Source of the DNA: Loxodes magnus
Taxonomy: Eukaryota > Ciliophora > Karyorelictea > Loxodida > Loxodidae
DNA: 64,000 bases
Assembly: GCA_946699065.1 (NCBI GenBank)
Contig: CAMPDV010001539.1
Location: 45,171-109,170 of the forward strand
Direction: 5' to 3'
Shown: in pieces, positions 13,805-26,150 of the stretch
Position numbering within the stretch: the stretch's first letter is position 1
Layout: each line of letters starts with the position of its first letter
The notes under the pieces: model-generated
Told to the model about the DNA's origin: nothing
Database searches by the model: none
Seen by the model: the letters and a program-made list of their open reading frames with translations, nothing else
Made by a program: the position numbers and the translations under genes

Positions 13805-15103
13805 AATAACTCAGGGATACTTTTAGAAAAAGCTTAAAAATAAATTAACGAGATATGGTCACTTAATTAGATAGATCTGAAAAAATATCTTGCTTTAATT
13901 TAATCCATAGCTTAAATTAGATCAAGGACTGAAAATTATAAAAGTAAGTTTATCATTTTGATTGAATTACGCAAAATCTTTAAAAGATTTAATAATCATG
14001 CATAAATTCTTAAATAAATTTTTTAAAGTTGCTCGAAAACATCTTTTAGCTTTAAAACTTTAGGACTAATTCCTTTAAGATTGGTTATTAAATAATAGCA
14101 TTAATTTTAATTATTAATATATTAGTTTTAGAAGCATTTTACTTACTCTTTTAACTAAACTTATATAACTCTTAGATTTCTTTTATATTAGTAGCTTTAT
14201 CTACCTATTTTAAATAATCTACCAGTCTAATATTAAACATATAATTAGTATAATTGTAAGATTAATTAGCTTAAGATATTATAAAGCTACTTATTAATAT
14301 TCCTACTAATCAATATTACTAACTACTCTAATACTCTAGTCATCCTTTAAAATCAAATCTATTATCTACCTATTACCAAATTATTTAACACTTTAACCAA
14401 AAAAATCTAATTTTGGAACTAAAATTAATTAGCTATAATGAAAAAGCAAGACTGACTTACAAATAATTATTATAAATTATTAACCTGGAATACAATCTTC
14501 TTTATGCTTAAAATATAAGCTATAAAGGTACAAGAAATTTAGATATTTAAAATAATTCTTTGAAGCAAAATTAGTTGAAATATATGAAGAGTAGATATAA
14601 TGAGAGGGTTATTCTTTTCTAATTAATACAAATTTATTAAGACTAAACATAAAATTAAGGAATAAGCAAGTCTATTAAGATAAGCTTATATTTAAGTTTT
14701 ATTTACTTAGCCTATATTTATGTTAATAAATTACAGTATCTATCAATTATAACATTTACATAATATTATCATATCTTCTTAAAATTATAAACTCTTTATA
14801 CTCATCTAATATTGATATACTTATAAGATACAAATAAATAGTAAAATTAATATTAAAGTCTACAACTCTTTTATTTAAAAAGGCGGGAGATTTAGTTAAA
14901 GATAGCATTCAAAAATTAACAATAGAGTGTCTTTGTATTTATTAAAGATAATTAATAATTAGATACTTCTTAATTATATTAGCTTTTAACTATTTCCTCT
15001 TCATCTTTTGCTTTTTATTTAAATACATACTAACTTAAATAGCAAGCTATTAGATAAGTAGCTACTTTTTTGTTAGTTTTATCCTTCTTCATAGCTTTAT
15101 TAC

Positions 15104-15874
15104 TTTATAACTTTTCCTCAATTTTTAGATTAAGATTCTATTAATATAAGCGCTAAATTCTTATGAATCAATCTTAAATCACTTCAACCAATCTAGGTAA
15201 AATTTTACATTTTCCAAGATATTACAGAAAAGAGCATGTTTAATAGTGCTGAATGAACAAGTTTATTTTAATTTGTTTACTTCAAATGCATCTAGTTTTG
15301 TTAAATGGAATATTCTTCCCTTTATGTTATAAAGCTTTAAAATTTTCTATTATTTGGTAATTCCAAAATCATTGACTTCTACAAAAGTGTTTCTTCTACC
15401 AATTTGCATTGCAAGGAAAGTTACTTCATGACCGAATAAATAAAGCGATATTAAGAGTAGTGGTATTAAAAGAAAGTAGCCTCCCATTTATTTTGTACTC
15501 CTTCGTCGCTCTACGTGTCAGACTAGAGTCAAACTCAACAGGATCTTTTTTCTCATCTGATCATGTCAAGCCCGTTCCCTTGGCTGGTTGTTTATTAATA
15601 TGTCTGAGTTAGAATAATCAAAGTTCTTAACACTTCTAAAATATTTGATTCTTCCTGCAAAGTTCCTTGAAGAACTGGCAGTTACTCTTTTAATAGATCC
15701 TTATTAATAAATGTGAGAAAGTTCTACTTTCTTCTAGAAAATAAATAAAGCAGTGGTTTGCAAGAATAACTTGGATTCTTTTAAACTTCTAATAATTACC
15801 ATGTATTTGGCATATCTTAATAAAAGATTTCTTAGTTTGAGTTGATAATTTAAAATTAATTTAATTACAGTTGA
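15104..15874 (-). pseudogene. Nuclear LSU rRNA gene fragment, copy 2
   Basis: Identical by eye to 5,870-6,640, offset 9,234; the diagnostic CCAGCCAAGGGAACGGGCTT lies at 15,568-15,587 on the minus strand. Same decay, same boundaries. Confidence 0.85.
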
Positions 15875-17079
15875 ATTAAAAATTAGGTTTAACTTTAGTA
15901 GAGTTGTTCTTGACACCTAAAATAATGATGGTTAATTAATAAGGTAAAAAATAGGTAAATATGATATAATTAAATAGATTGAATTAAGAATTTGAAATAG
16001 ATCTAGCATATATGGATATACACTTGAATATTAGATATCTGTAATTATAATTTGATAGTTTATATTCTTATAGTATCTATTAATAATCATAGAGTTGCTT
16101 ATTAATTATACAATTGCTTTAATAAAGCTAAATAGTTTAGAAGCTTATAATTATTTTTTAAGAATCTTGATAGTTATTAAATTATTTACAGCTAGTATAT
16201 TTAACTAAATTATCTCTTACTCTCTTATAATATCAGCGTTGTTATGTTTTATGTAGTTATAGAATCTTTTAAATTTAATGACTATCTTATTATTATTAAC
16301 TATAGATATACTTCAGATTAAAACCTATTTTATAAATATCTCTTTAATTAATTCTTAAAAATAGAGTAATTGAAAACTAGGTTAGTTATATCAATGTATA
16401 TTAATGCTAGTTAGATTATAAAATAGCAATAAAGCTATTTATTTTAAATATAATATAAGATACTAATTAATATAGTATAACTAAGATTAATAAATGTAAT
16501 ACTATAATTAACTAATATTAGCTTACCATATACTATAGAGACTATTATTATACACATAGTTATTTATTTTTATATTTAGTTAGTTTATGATATTCTATTA
16601 TTAGCTATTATTAGAAGTCTAACTTTTATCAATTCATATCATTTATTCATTATTTACTTTTAACCATTTCTTCTCTTTTTCACATCTTTTAACATTTTTC
16701 AACCTACCACTTAAAAATATCAACCCTATTATTTTTACTATTATTAGGCAAATTATAACAGTAAAACAAACCAATTACTCAGTTTTAACAAAACTATCAA
16801 TTATGTTTTAAATATATAGATAAGTAGAAGTCTATTCAGAGACTTTAAATTACTATCAACCATTCAAATAATCTAATTAAGCTTTAGGACTAGATTCTAG
16901 GATAAAATAGAGTCAAGTCATAAAAAACATTCATTAAGACAACAACCAAAAGATAAAGAAACTTTATTATAATATGACAAAGGCTTTAATCATTTAAAAT
17001 TTTAAATCTAAAGGTAGAAAGTAACTATGCTTAAGACAAAAAATTATAATCAGTAAGTAAATACTTTAAGAAGATATCA

Positions 17080-18008
17080 TTCCAAAATTATCTTACTACC
17101 TGATTTAGTGGAGACAAAATCCCTTGTGTTGTTAGAAAATATAAGATGAAATAAGTGTTTCAGTAAAGCATCATAAGCTAAAGTCTAAATTTAGAAACTA
17201 ATTTTAAAAGAGGAAAAATATAAGTAGTTTGGAGAAACAAAAAGAAATTATATGACTGCAGAAAGCGTAACGTTTTAACCAAGACAAGCTTACATTCGCA
17301 AGGATTTTTATTTAAATAAATGGAAAATCAGGAGTTATGATTAAAGTTAAGAGATACTAAAAATAATAATTAAAAAAGAAGTTGTAAGAACTAAGGAAAC
17401 AACTTAGTTCTCCTAAAGAAAAATAAAATAGCTAGGAATATTCCAACGCGACATTCGAATTGAATAAAAATAGCATAAAAACTCATAATGAAAGAGATCT
17501 CTTTAAATTAAATGAAAAATAAGCAGAAATTGAAGAGTAATTTGCAAGAGGATGCTTAGATAATTAAAAAATGCAGAAAATTAAACTGTTTAAGGATTTT
17601 CTCTGATTTTATTTGAAATGTCCTGTAATAAACAACTGAAAGCTAAAGATATTAATTAAGCTTTAACTAAAATCAAGTCAGAAAGAAAAAAAGATATTTC
17701 TAGAATTTAAAAAGCAAGAAGAGAAACGTGAATGTATCATCGAAGATCCTTACTTAGATTATTAGAATGAAGAAACCTTAAAAATTTAAAATAATTATTA
17801 TAGTTGAGAAAATGCATAGAAAAGAAGTTGAAGATTTTATCGAATGAGCAAATATTTTAAATTAAATGACAGTCTATTAATGTGTCTATACTTGAATATC
17901 TTAAAATTAAATTTTAGGGTTTATTATTAGGATTATTAAGTTAATATATGAGAATACTTTTGTTTCTCTTATTATTATTATTTTTACCTAAGATATCTTA
18001 AACTCTAA
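17080..18008 (+). pseudogene. Coding stretch C, copy 2, frameshifted but longer
   Basis: Same gene as 7,850-8,525 with one extra T (acgttttaacc against acgtttaacc) early in the frame corresponding to 8,019, plus one A fewer near 17,138. Downstream it continues past the point where copy 1 jumps: CIIEDPYLDYQNEETLKIQN is read across the 17,763 boundary into the 246 bp absent from copy 1. That extra DNA is thus part of the original gene, and copy 1 has a deletion. Product unknown. Confidence 0.4.
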
Positions 18009-19772
18009 TGCTAATAGCTTGCTTTATAAAGTATTATATTAATTATATAGAATTTTATTTATATTATATTGATAACTTGATATTTAGTACTAATCATACA
18101 GGCCAAAAAATTACAGTTCTTGCATTAATTTAAGCTTAGATTATTATTATATTGATACCTTCAACTTAATTAAGATTAATTAAACATATATTAGAATGAG
18201 ATTGTAGTATTATTATTTGCTTTACTAATAATCACAATAAATATTATAAATATATCTTGTACATACTTATTATAATCTCTCTAAAACTAATTTAAATCAA
18301 GATATCCTCTTTATAAATAATAAAACTGGATACAACTGTATCTTTAAGGATATACTTGTAATTTGCAAATTTTTTATTTAGTTGCTTTAATTTTATTAAA
18401 TATTCTAATTTAATTAAGTCTAATTAAAAGATTTTATAACCATCCTATTATTACCTTAATAATTTCAGTTTTTTTGAGAATCTAAACTTATATCAAAGAT
18501 CTGCAAATTTCAGTTTAAGTTATCTATTTTGGTTTAGTGATTTATTCTTTTAAACTTATTTTAAAGCTGACTATTGATGAAATGGTATTTCAATTATTTT
18601 ATATTATTTTAGACTATTTTTCTTGCTTAATTTAATTTTAACTTGGTTTAAATAAATCTCTTACCTGTCCTCCCTTGTATCTTTCATTAAATATCTTCCT
18701 TAAGATTTGTTTTAAGATTTCAATTTATCAAACTAAATTGTTTTAATAATCTTTTTCATAATTCTTTTATTCTTTCTTTAATTAGATCTGCTTATTTTTT
18801 ATGATTCAAATGTTATTTCTAATTTCTCTTAAAGGTTTTCCGCTATGCAAGAAAAAATAAGATTGATAGTTCTATCTAATAGTTTGTTCTTACCACTTAC
18901 TATTTACTTTTAGAGAGCATTTTCTCATTTTATAACTCTTTATTTGAACATTATACTTATTCTGTTAGATTAGTCTCTCGATTCTAGTATCTTTCTTCCT
19001 ATCCAATAGCTTCGATAAATTCTTTAAATAGGAAAATTTAAATTTTTGGTATGTTGAATATCTTACTCTTGATTTAAGGGTTTTTTGATTTGACTAGGTG
19101 TAACTTAAGTTTGGTTGATTTTGATGGTGATTTTCTAATCTTAGGGAGAATTTGTTGTGTTACTGAGGTTGTACTGTTAGAAATAGGATTGTATAGAAGT
19201 GAAACCTCAATAAGGCGGAACGTCAAGAACTCAAAAATTAAAAATAACTAAGAGGGAGTTGAGGTGGAAAAAGGAATAGTTTAAGATCATAATATAGATA
19301 GGAATAATGTCTTAAGCTTACAAGTTAAATTTGATTTATCTAATAATTTTTAACTTATTGAATTATTTAGAATAAGATCATTAGCTTGCTTGATTATCTT
19401 TCAAACATTATTTAAATTTTAATCTTCTAGTTATAAGCATTAAACCAAAATAATAGAATCATATTAATATAAATAAGAGGTTTATTAAAATAATAATAAT
19501 GAGACTAAAGTTTAGATAAAGAGAGTTAGTATAATTTAAGGATAAGGAAGATAATAATTAGTAGACTATTAACTAAAAGTATTTCTATTATTAATATATT
19601 AATATATCTTTAATTTAATATATATCTTAATTAAATTAAAGAAAACTTCCTTCTTCACTTTAATTAAAGAATAGAAGACTTAACTGGGAGCAATCAAAGT
19701 TTGAATGCCTTAGAAATTTTAATTAAAATATTATCTGCGTCTAAACTAAATGAGAAACTATTCTAAAATTAG

Positions 19773-20330
19773 AATTGGAGACTTAGCTTATTAAATAAGA
19801 ATGATTATGATAACTTGCAATAAAGAAAGCCCAAATCATAAATCTAAAAGAAATTAACAGATATTACTAAATTAAAATCTTAAGACTTTAAAGATTTACT
19901 GAAGCTATTAAAACTATTTTTTAAGAGAAAAAGGGTTAATTGGGCAGAATAAGTATAAAACAATTTAAAATATTCGCTGAAAGTAAAATCAAGAAATATA
20001 AAATAAAAAAGAAGAAAGAAGAAAGTATTATAATCAGATTAAATTTCATTTAGAGATTCAGAAAAATCTTCAAAAAAAGAAAGGAATGCCTCATTAAATA
20101 ATTACAAAAATGACAAAAAATAGATATAGAAAAGCAATTAAAGACCATAAAAATGAGCTACAGCTTTCAATTCTATAAATGGAAAGAGGAAAATGAATTT
20201 AAAGAAAGATATTTAATGTAATAAAAAATAGGAAATAAGATATAGATAAAGATAACTAAAATGAAATCAATCTAGAAAGACAATTTTAATTTTCTCTAGT
20301 CAAATTTTGTTAGTCTGTACTGATAGAAAG
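19773..20330 (+). pseudogene. Decayed coding stretch A, copy 3
   Basis: Third copy of the same open stretch. It starts as copy 2 does (KLKSQDFKDLLKLLKLFF), then reads VNWAEQVQNNLKYSLK and reaches SDQISFRDSEKSSKKERN in the same frame. A small insertion (an extra agaag near 20,010) joins the two frames that are separate in copy 1. This supports the idea that both halves belong to one original protein. No domain recognised. Confidence 0.35.
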
Positions 20331-21689
20331 TGACTGAAGGATTTTTAACAATGATTTCACAAAATTATTTAAGATATCTTAATTTTAACCTAGGAAATTA
20401 TAAAACTTACCTTTGGAAATTTGCAAAAAACTGAAGAAATAAAAAAAAAATAAAGCTAGAATATAAATAATTTAACTATATTTAAATTATTGTTCTTTAC
20501 AATCTTTAAAATATAAACTTTATAAATAATAGATAAAAGAAGCACTAACTAATCTATAACTACTAAATAAATTTAATTATAAGGAAATACCTATAGCTAA
20601 AATAATAAAGTATTATAACTAAATAAAGGAAATTAATAATAAAATTAAAGTTAATAATAGCATTAGTAAGCTTATATATGTAATTTAACTAAGGCTTAAT
20701 AATTAATACTAAGAAGCTTAGAATTTTAAAAGTAACTAATAAATTAAATATTCCTTTCTTAAGTTAATCTTAATCAATAGATATCTTATATTACTATTAT
20801 TACTATTTATTTTATTACCATATTATTTATTTTTACTTATTAAACCACATTCCATTAAAATAATTGAATGAGCTACATTAGCTGAAAGTTATCTTAAAAT
20901 ATTAGAAAGATACAAAATATTTTAAAATAAAATATATGAAATACTGTGCTTGATACACAGCTAGAATAATTAAATAAAATAATTATAGATATAATCACTA
21001 ATATAACAAACAATTATTAATTTATTTACCTCAAGTATTTAAATAGTGTCTTAATTTTGGATGTAAGATTGATTAATAGAATATATAAGTTAAGCCTTAA
21101 TTATTTATGTGGTTGGGTCATAAGAAAGAATTTAAATAAAAATAAGAAATAATTATAAATTTAGAATAACAAACACAAAAATAAAACTTAGAATATTAAA
21201 ACTAGAATGGTGATTATTATTTCTATAGAGCTAAGATCTTCCTCTAATTTTAAGATTCTTTTTTATTCAAATATATTAATATATTTAAATAACTTTAATT
21301 ATCTCTTAACTTTAATATTACTCTATTAATTTGCTTTAGATGTAATCTAGCTTAATAACTTTTTTAATTCTAGTTAATTTTAAAATTTGAAAATCAAATA
21401 AAATGGTTAATATTCAAACTAAAACATAGAAACACTAACCCTCAGCAAAAAGGAAAGATTAGCAAATATTTAGAAAATAAAGAAGAGATGATAGATTAAT
21501 CTTTCTATTTAAAATAACTAAATTGATAGAAGATTCTTATTCTATAGTCCATCTGATAGTTTTGCAATTAAAAATACTAGAAAGACCCAATCTAAGTAAA
21601 AGAGCTGGAGCTCAAATAGAATTAGGAAATCAAGAGATGTCTTCAGTGTATTTGCTTCTGATTAATCTAAGATTAAATCACCTTTGATC

Positions 21690-23530
21690 ACAAGAAAAAA
21701 GGAATTTCCTTAAAAGTATAATATTTATAGTAATAAAGAGTAGCAAAAGACATTAATTCTGGAACTATATTTCAATCAAAAATAAGAATAGGTAAAAAGG
21801 ATAAGATCTGAAACTTCTAATATGAGCAGAACTAGTTCAGTGACAAAAAGATGGGTTAATTTTAGTAAACATTGAAGTATGCCCAAAAATTTTCAAACTA
21901 AAAGATGTTTTAGGAAGAATCTGAATTTTTCATAACAGTAAAATTTCGAAAAACACTAAGGTTTCTCACAAATACTAAATTAAACTGAGTCGCATTTAGT
22001 TCTTAAAAAGTAGAGTTTATGCATATCTTATAACTAAAGAATACTGTAAGTATTATTTATTTAGATTCTAGAAAAATATCTATTTATTCTAGAAATCAAG
22101 CTATTAGATCATTGAATTTCAAAAGGTTTAGTTCTATAGCAAACTGAAAAAAACAGAAGCTATTCTTTCTAAAAAGCACTATGAGCCTAAAAATAGATTC
22201 TAAGAGATAATTTATAGCTTGGCAACAAAATTTGAAGTATATTAAAAGAGATATTAGAAAAAAATTATTTCCTTTTAAAATCGACTTCCAATATTTTTAT
22301 TTCCTCACTAGTAGGTTTGTAATTTTTAGCATAATATATAAATACAGTTATAATTAATAAAGTAGAGAAAAATCAGCAAAGTAATAAAATAGTAGCACTC
22401 GACATTAAAAATTCAAAGAAAAAGTGAAGCTTTAAATTTCTTAGTCAATTCTTAAGAATTAAAACAACAGATTCATGGTGTTGAGTGCTAGGGATAGAAT
22501 TGATAGGTTGTAATTACTTTAGAACATTTGCCGAATGTAAATAGTCCCTTTATAAATAGGAAGAAGAAAACTTTGTTGTTTCTTTAATAAACTAAGAAAC
22601 ATCTGGATTATTAATTTAGCATAAAAAATAAAATTTCCTTGAATAAATGTTGAATAGTCAGTAGCTTTAAAAAAGCACCCGAAGATTAAATTAAACTAAA
22701 TTGGAGCTTTTAACATTCAAACTCAAACGTGCGCTAATTTTATGCAAGTTAATTCTAAGAAATTTTGATTGACATTCCTTAGAAATAAAAGTACAAAAAA
22801 AGAAAGCAATTGATTTGACTCTAAACAATTTAGTAGGACTTGAGAGCTTATATATTAAAAGATATCTGAAGTTTTACTCAAAAATGATATAAATAACTAA
22901 AAAATTTCACTAAAAGGAAAGTGTATGGTTTTTAACATATCCTGCTAGGAAATCTAAATAAGTGCTCATTTTACTATAAGAATATTATTGCATTAAAAAT
23001 TGTGACAATTAGGACAAATTTAATAAAGGCTGTAGAAAAAACTACTTATCAAAAAATTTAGAAACGACAAATTGAGAGATTTTTAAATGATTGCAATTAA
23101 AATAGAGACTTAATTACTAGGAGTGGAAAAAAACTAGCCACTAACTTCATAAAATATTTGAAGGACTCAAGAAGATTAGTAGTCATTAAATTCAATCAAA
23201 AGCGTAAAAAATAAATCCTATGAAATAATAAAATCATATTATTCTGGCGCTTCGGTTTTTATAGGGAACTCAGGGATATTTTAGAAAAATTTTTCAAGAA
23301 ATTAACGAAGCATAGTATTTAATCAAATAGATTTTATCAAATATTTTGATTATTTCAGCCTAGCTTAAATTAAATTGAAAGCTAAAAACTTCAAAATTAG
23401 TTTATCATTTTGATTGGATAAAGCAAAAGTTCATAAAAGAAATAATAATCTTACCAAAATTCTTAAAAATAAATTTTTAAAGTTGCTTGAGAATTTCTCA
23501 AAAGAGTCATTGAAAGCAATTTTTGGCTTT
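21690..23530 (+). pseudogene. Decayed coding stretch B, copy 3
   Basis: Diverged counterpart of 2,985-4,570. Homology is clear at landmarks such as gtagagtttatgcatatctt (22,010), tgctagggatagaattgata (22,486) and agtgtatggttttt (22,919), with numerous substitutions and indels between them. More eroded than copies 1 and 2; no intact frame of useful length was found. Confidence 0.4.
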
Positions 23531-24239
23531 TGCTAACATTTAGAATCAAAATTTTACTAATTATATAGATCCTCTACATAATATTATTAACTCTTTTATA
23601 TCTAACAATCATATTATATAAAAGCCATATAACTAGTTATTAAATAAACAGCGCTAATCAATTTATTATTATTATATCAACATATCTTTAATATTCTAGT
23701 TTATATACTTAAATCTATCCAATTTTATTTATTCTCAAATTATTCCATAACTTCCAGCTATATCTTTAACTATACCAATTATTCAAATTATCTTCAAAAC
23801 TAAATCTATATGGCTTATTAATAATGCTTCTTCTTAATTATACTTATAACAACATTACAGTTCATCATTTACTAGTCTCTATTTATTATACATATTTATT
23901 CCTTATTTAAATCATTACTTCCTAACTAACCTTAGTCAAACTAACCTTAACACTCAAATTTCCACTTCTACCTACTATTATTACTACCTTTTTCATCTCT
24001 TTTCAAATTATCAAAACAACCTTATTTTATGCTAATTGTAAAACAAATATCATAAACATATGAAAAGATTCAACTCTATCATTAACTTTATTCTATACCA
24101 ACCATTCATCATTAACATTTACCATATAACAGACTCTTGCTACATCATTTATATATAACAACTAGTTAAAAAGAGCTAAACTACAAGGGAATATTTATCA
24201 AAAATCCTATTGCTATACTTATTAGAAGGTTTCAGGCTG

Positions 24240-25930
24240 ATCTAAGAAAATAACTGGAGAGCTAACCGTTTAGAAATTAGAAATTTCACTTCAAGACTAG
24301 TGCTAATAATATAGAAATCAAGAAATTTGGAAAATATTGAAGCTTTAATAAACATTTATTGACTAAATTTATCTGATAAAGTGCTAGAAATTTCAGTATT
24401 CTTTCTGGCTTTTCATTTCCTAATAATAGGAAAGCAATCTTTTGCAAGCTAATCATTAGTAAAATTACCAAGTATACTTAAATTCTGAGTTTTGAATGCC
24501 TTAGGCTTTTTCGCGAATCTTAGTTTATTTCTTGGAATAACTAAAATTATTTTAGCTGAATTTTTTCAATAATGATTACGATAATCCAAAATTTAAGCCT
24601 ACTTTAGTATTTCCTTCAAGAACTCTCTACTATTAAAACTGTATGTTACTGCTATTTAACCTAAAATCTTTCTTACTTTATATGGCTCTTTATCTAAGTT
24701 TTTTAATCTTTATTCCAGCTTGAATTATTTTTAAAAGAAAAAGATAATTCAGTAGTGTTAATGTCAAAATTTCTCTTTGCTTATAAAATTCTTCTACCAT
24801 ACTTAATGACAGATAATAGTCGATCAAATCTAGCTAATTTTATAGATCAGCAGGCAGAAATCTTATTATTAAATGTAGAGCTGAACGAGCAAGTTTACTG
24901 GTAATTTTTAACTTCTAAGGCATCTAGTTTTGTTAAATGGAATATTTCTTCTCCTTTTGTTATGAAGCTAAAATAGTTTCTATTATTTGGTGAATTCACT
25001 AATCACTGATTTCTTCAATGCAGTTTCTTCTACCCAGTTGCATTGTTAGAAACTTACTTCACGACAGGATAAGCAAAGCGACTTTTAGAGTATTTTTTTT
25101 TCAAGACAGCGACCTCTTTCTATGTCTTCTACGTCTCTTTACACGCCAGATAAAAATCAAACTCAACAGAGTCTTCTTTCCCTGCTGGTCATGCCAAGCT
25201 CGTCTCCTTGGTTGGTTGAGACACTTTAAATTCTTGTATATTCTTACTAATAAATCTAAGCTAAAATAATAAAGCTCTTAACGCTTATTAGTATTCTAAA
25301 ATATTTGGAACTTCTATCAAAGTACCTAAAAGAGCTAGCAGTTGATCATATATTAGATTTTTATTATTAGATTGAGTCAATTCAAATTTCTTTTAGAGCT
25401 TAAATATTTCCAATTTAAAGTAGTAATTAGCAAGAATACCTTTGATCACTTTATAGCATATTCGTTACAGAAAGACTAGATTTTCTCTAAACTTCATCTT
25501 TAAGTAAAAATTTAGAAAATTCTACCGTAAGCTGAGATTATTCCTTTTTAGTTACCAAACTTCTACATTAATTAGAAACCATTTTAGCTTACCTAAACTT
25601 ACTATTATATATTTAGACTATTTTAAAATTAGTTAGAATCTTTCTTTATCCAAAATCCTTATTGTAAAGAATCCTTTTATAATAAAATAATTTTCCATTT
25701 TATTTGGAATAAGAGAAACAAAGCAACAGTTAATCAAAGGCTTGAGAAACTTAAAATGAAGATACTTGCTTATTAATTCTATTGCTATTTCCGTTTCTAT
25801 TCTGTAGCATGACATATCACTTTTTTATTTTAGAAGAAAAAATCCCAGATAACTCTTGTCCAAAGTTTTTTAGAGTCTAGAAATCTATTAATTCTAATGA
25901 TTTAATCTTCTCTTCCCTTGCGCTTCTAAG
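24240..25930 (-). pseudogene. Nuclear LSU rRNA gene, longer degenerate copy
   Basis: The core is unmistakable: minus strand from 25,215 reads CCAACCAAGGAGACGAGCTT, GGGAAAGAAGACTCTGTTGA and GTGTAAAGAGACGTAGA, with AACTGCTAGCTCTTTTAGG (near 25,355) in the AACTATGACTCTCTTAAGG position. This copy decayed independently of copies 1 and 2 and in places stays closer to the rRNA. It also has about 500 bp (25,430-25,930) absent from the others that seems to continue the LSU: AATAGTAAGTTTAGGTAAGC then TAAAATGG near 25,590. Downstream, TTTTGGATTATC (near 24,580) and TTGAAGTGAAATTTC (near 24,295) resemble the regions near the LSU 3' end with roughly correct spacing. Outer parts are moderate-confidence. 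Confidence 0.75.
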
Positions 25931-26150
25931 CATTTACCAAGTATTTGGTATATCATTATAAAGATTTTTTTAGGCTTAAGTTGATATTTCAATTTATTTA
26001 GTTACAATTTAAAAATTAGCTTTAATTTTTAATAGTTTCCATTTAAAGCCTACACTAATAGTAATTTAATTAATAAATTAAAAAAGTAGCTACATAGTAA
26101 ATAATTTGAACACATTGAGTTAAGAATTTTAAATAGATTTAGCATATATA

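Larger units (their letters stand above)
10285..19763 (+). repeat. 9.5 kb tandem unit, copy 2
   Basis: Second head-to-tail copy. The block 12,219-17,001 reads the same as 2,985-7,767. To the left it is diverged from copy 1 and closer to copy 3. It holds about 246 bp at 17,763-18,008 that copy 1 lacks, which accounts for the longer period to copy 3 (about 9,480). The tail 18,008-19,763 matches 8,530-10,284 with scattered differences, for example around 18,790-18,840 and 19,212-19,222. Confidence 0.93.
19764..26150 (+). repeat. Tandem unit, copy 3, diverged and truncated
   Basis: The head (19,764 to about 21,690) is close to copy 2. From about 21,700 on, divergence rises sharply, with many indels, and the rRNA-containing part is longer than in copies 1 and 2. 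Homology stops just after the sequence agcatatatagatatata near 26,150, which corresponds to about 6,790 in copy 1, so coding stretch C and the tail are missing. This is therefore a partial copy at the right edge of the array. Confidence 0.85.

Noticed and set aside
25195-25220. AACCAACC stretch resembling the Tetrahymena chromosome breakage sequence
   Set aside because: Flanking bases do not match the 15-base breakage sequence, and the stretch is explained as LSU rRNA.
25633-25815. 60-codon minus-strand ORF
   Set aside because: Lies in the extended LSU-like segment of copy 3; no protein-like conservation.
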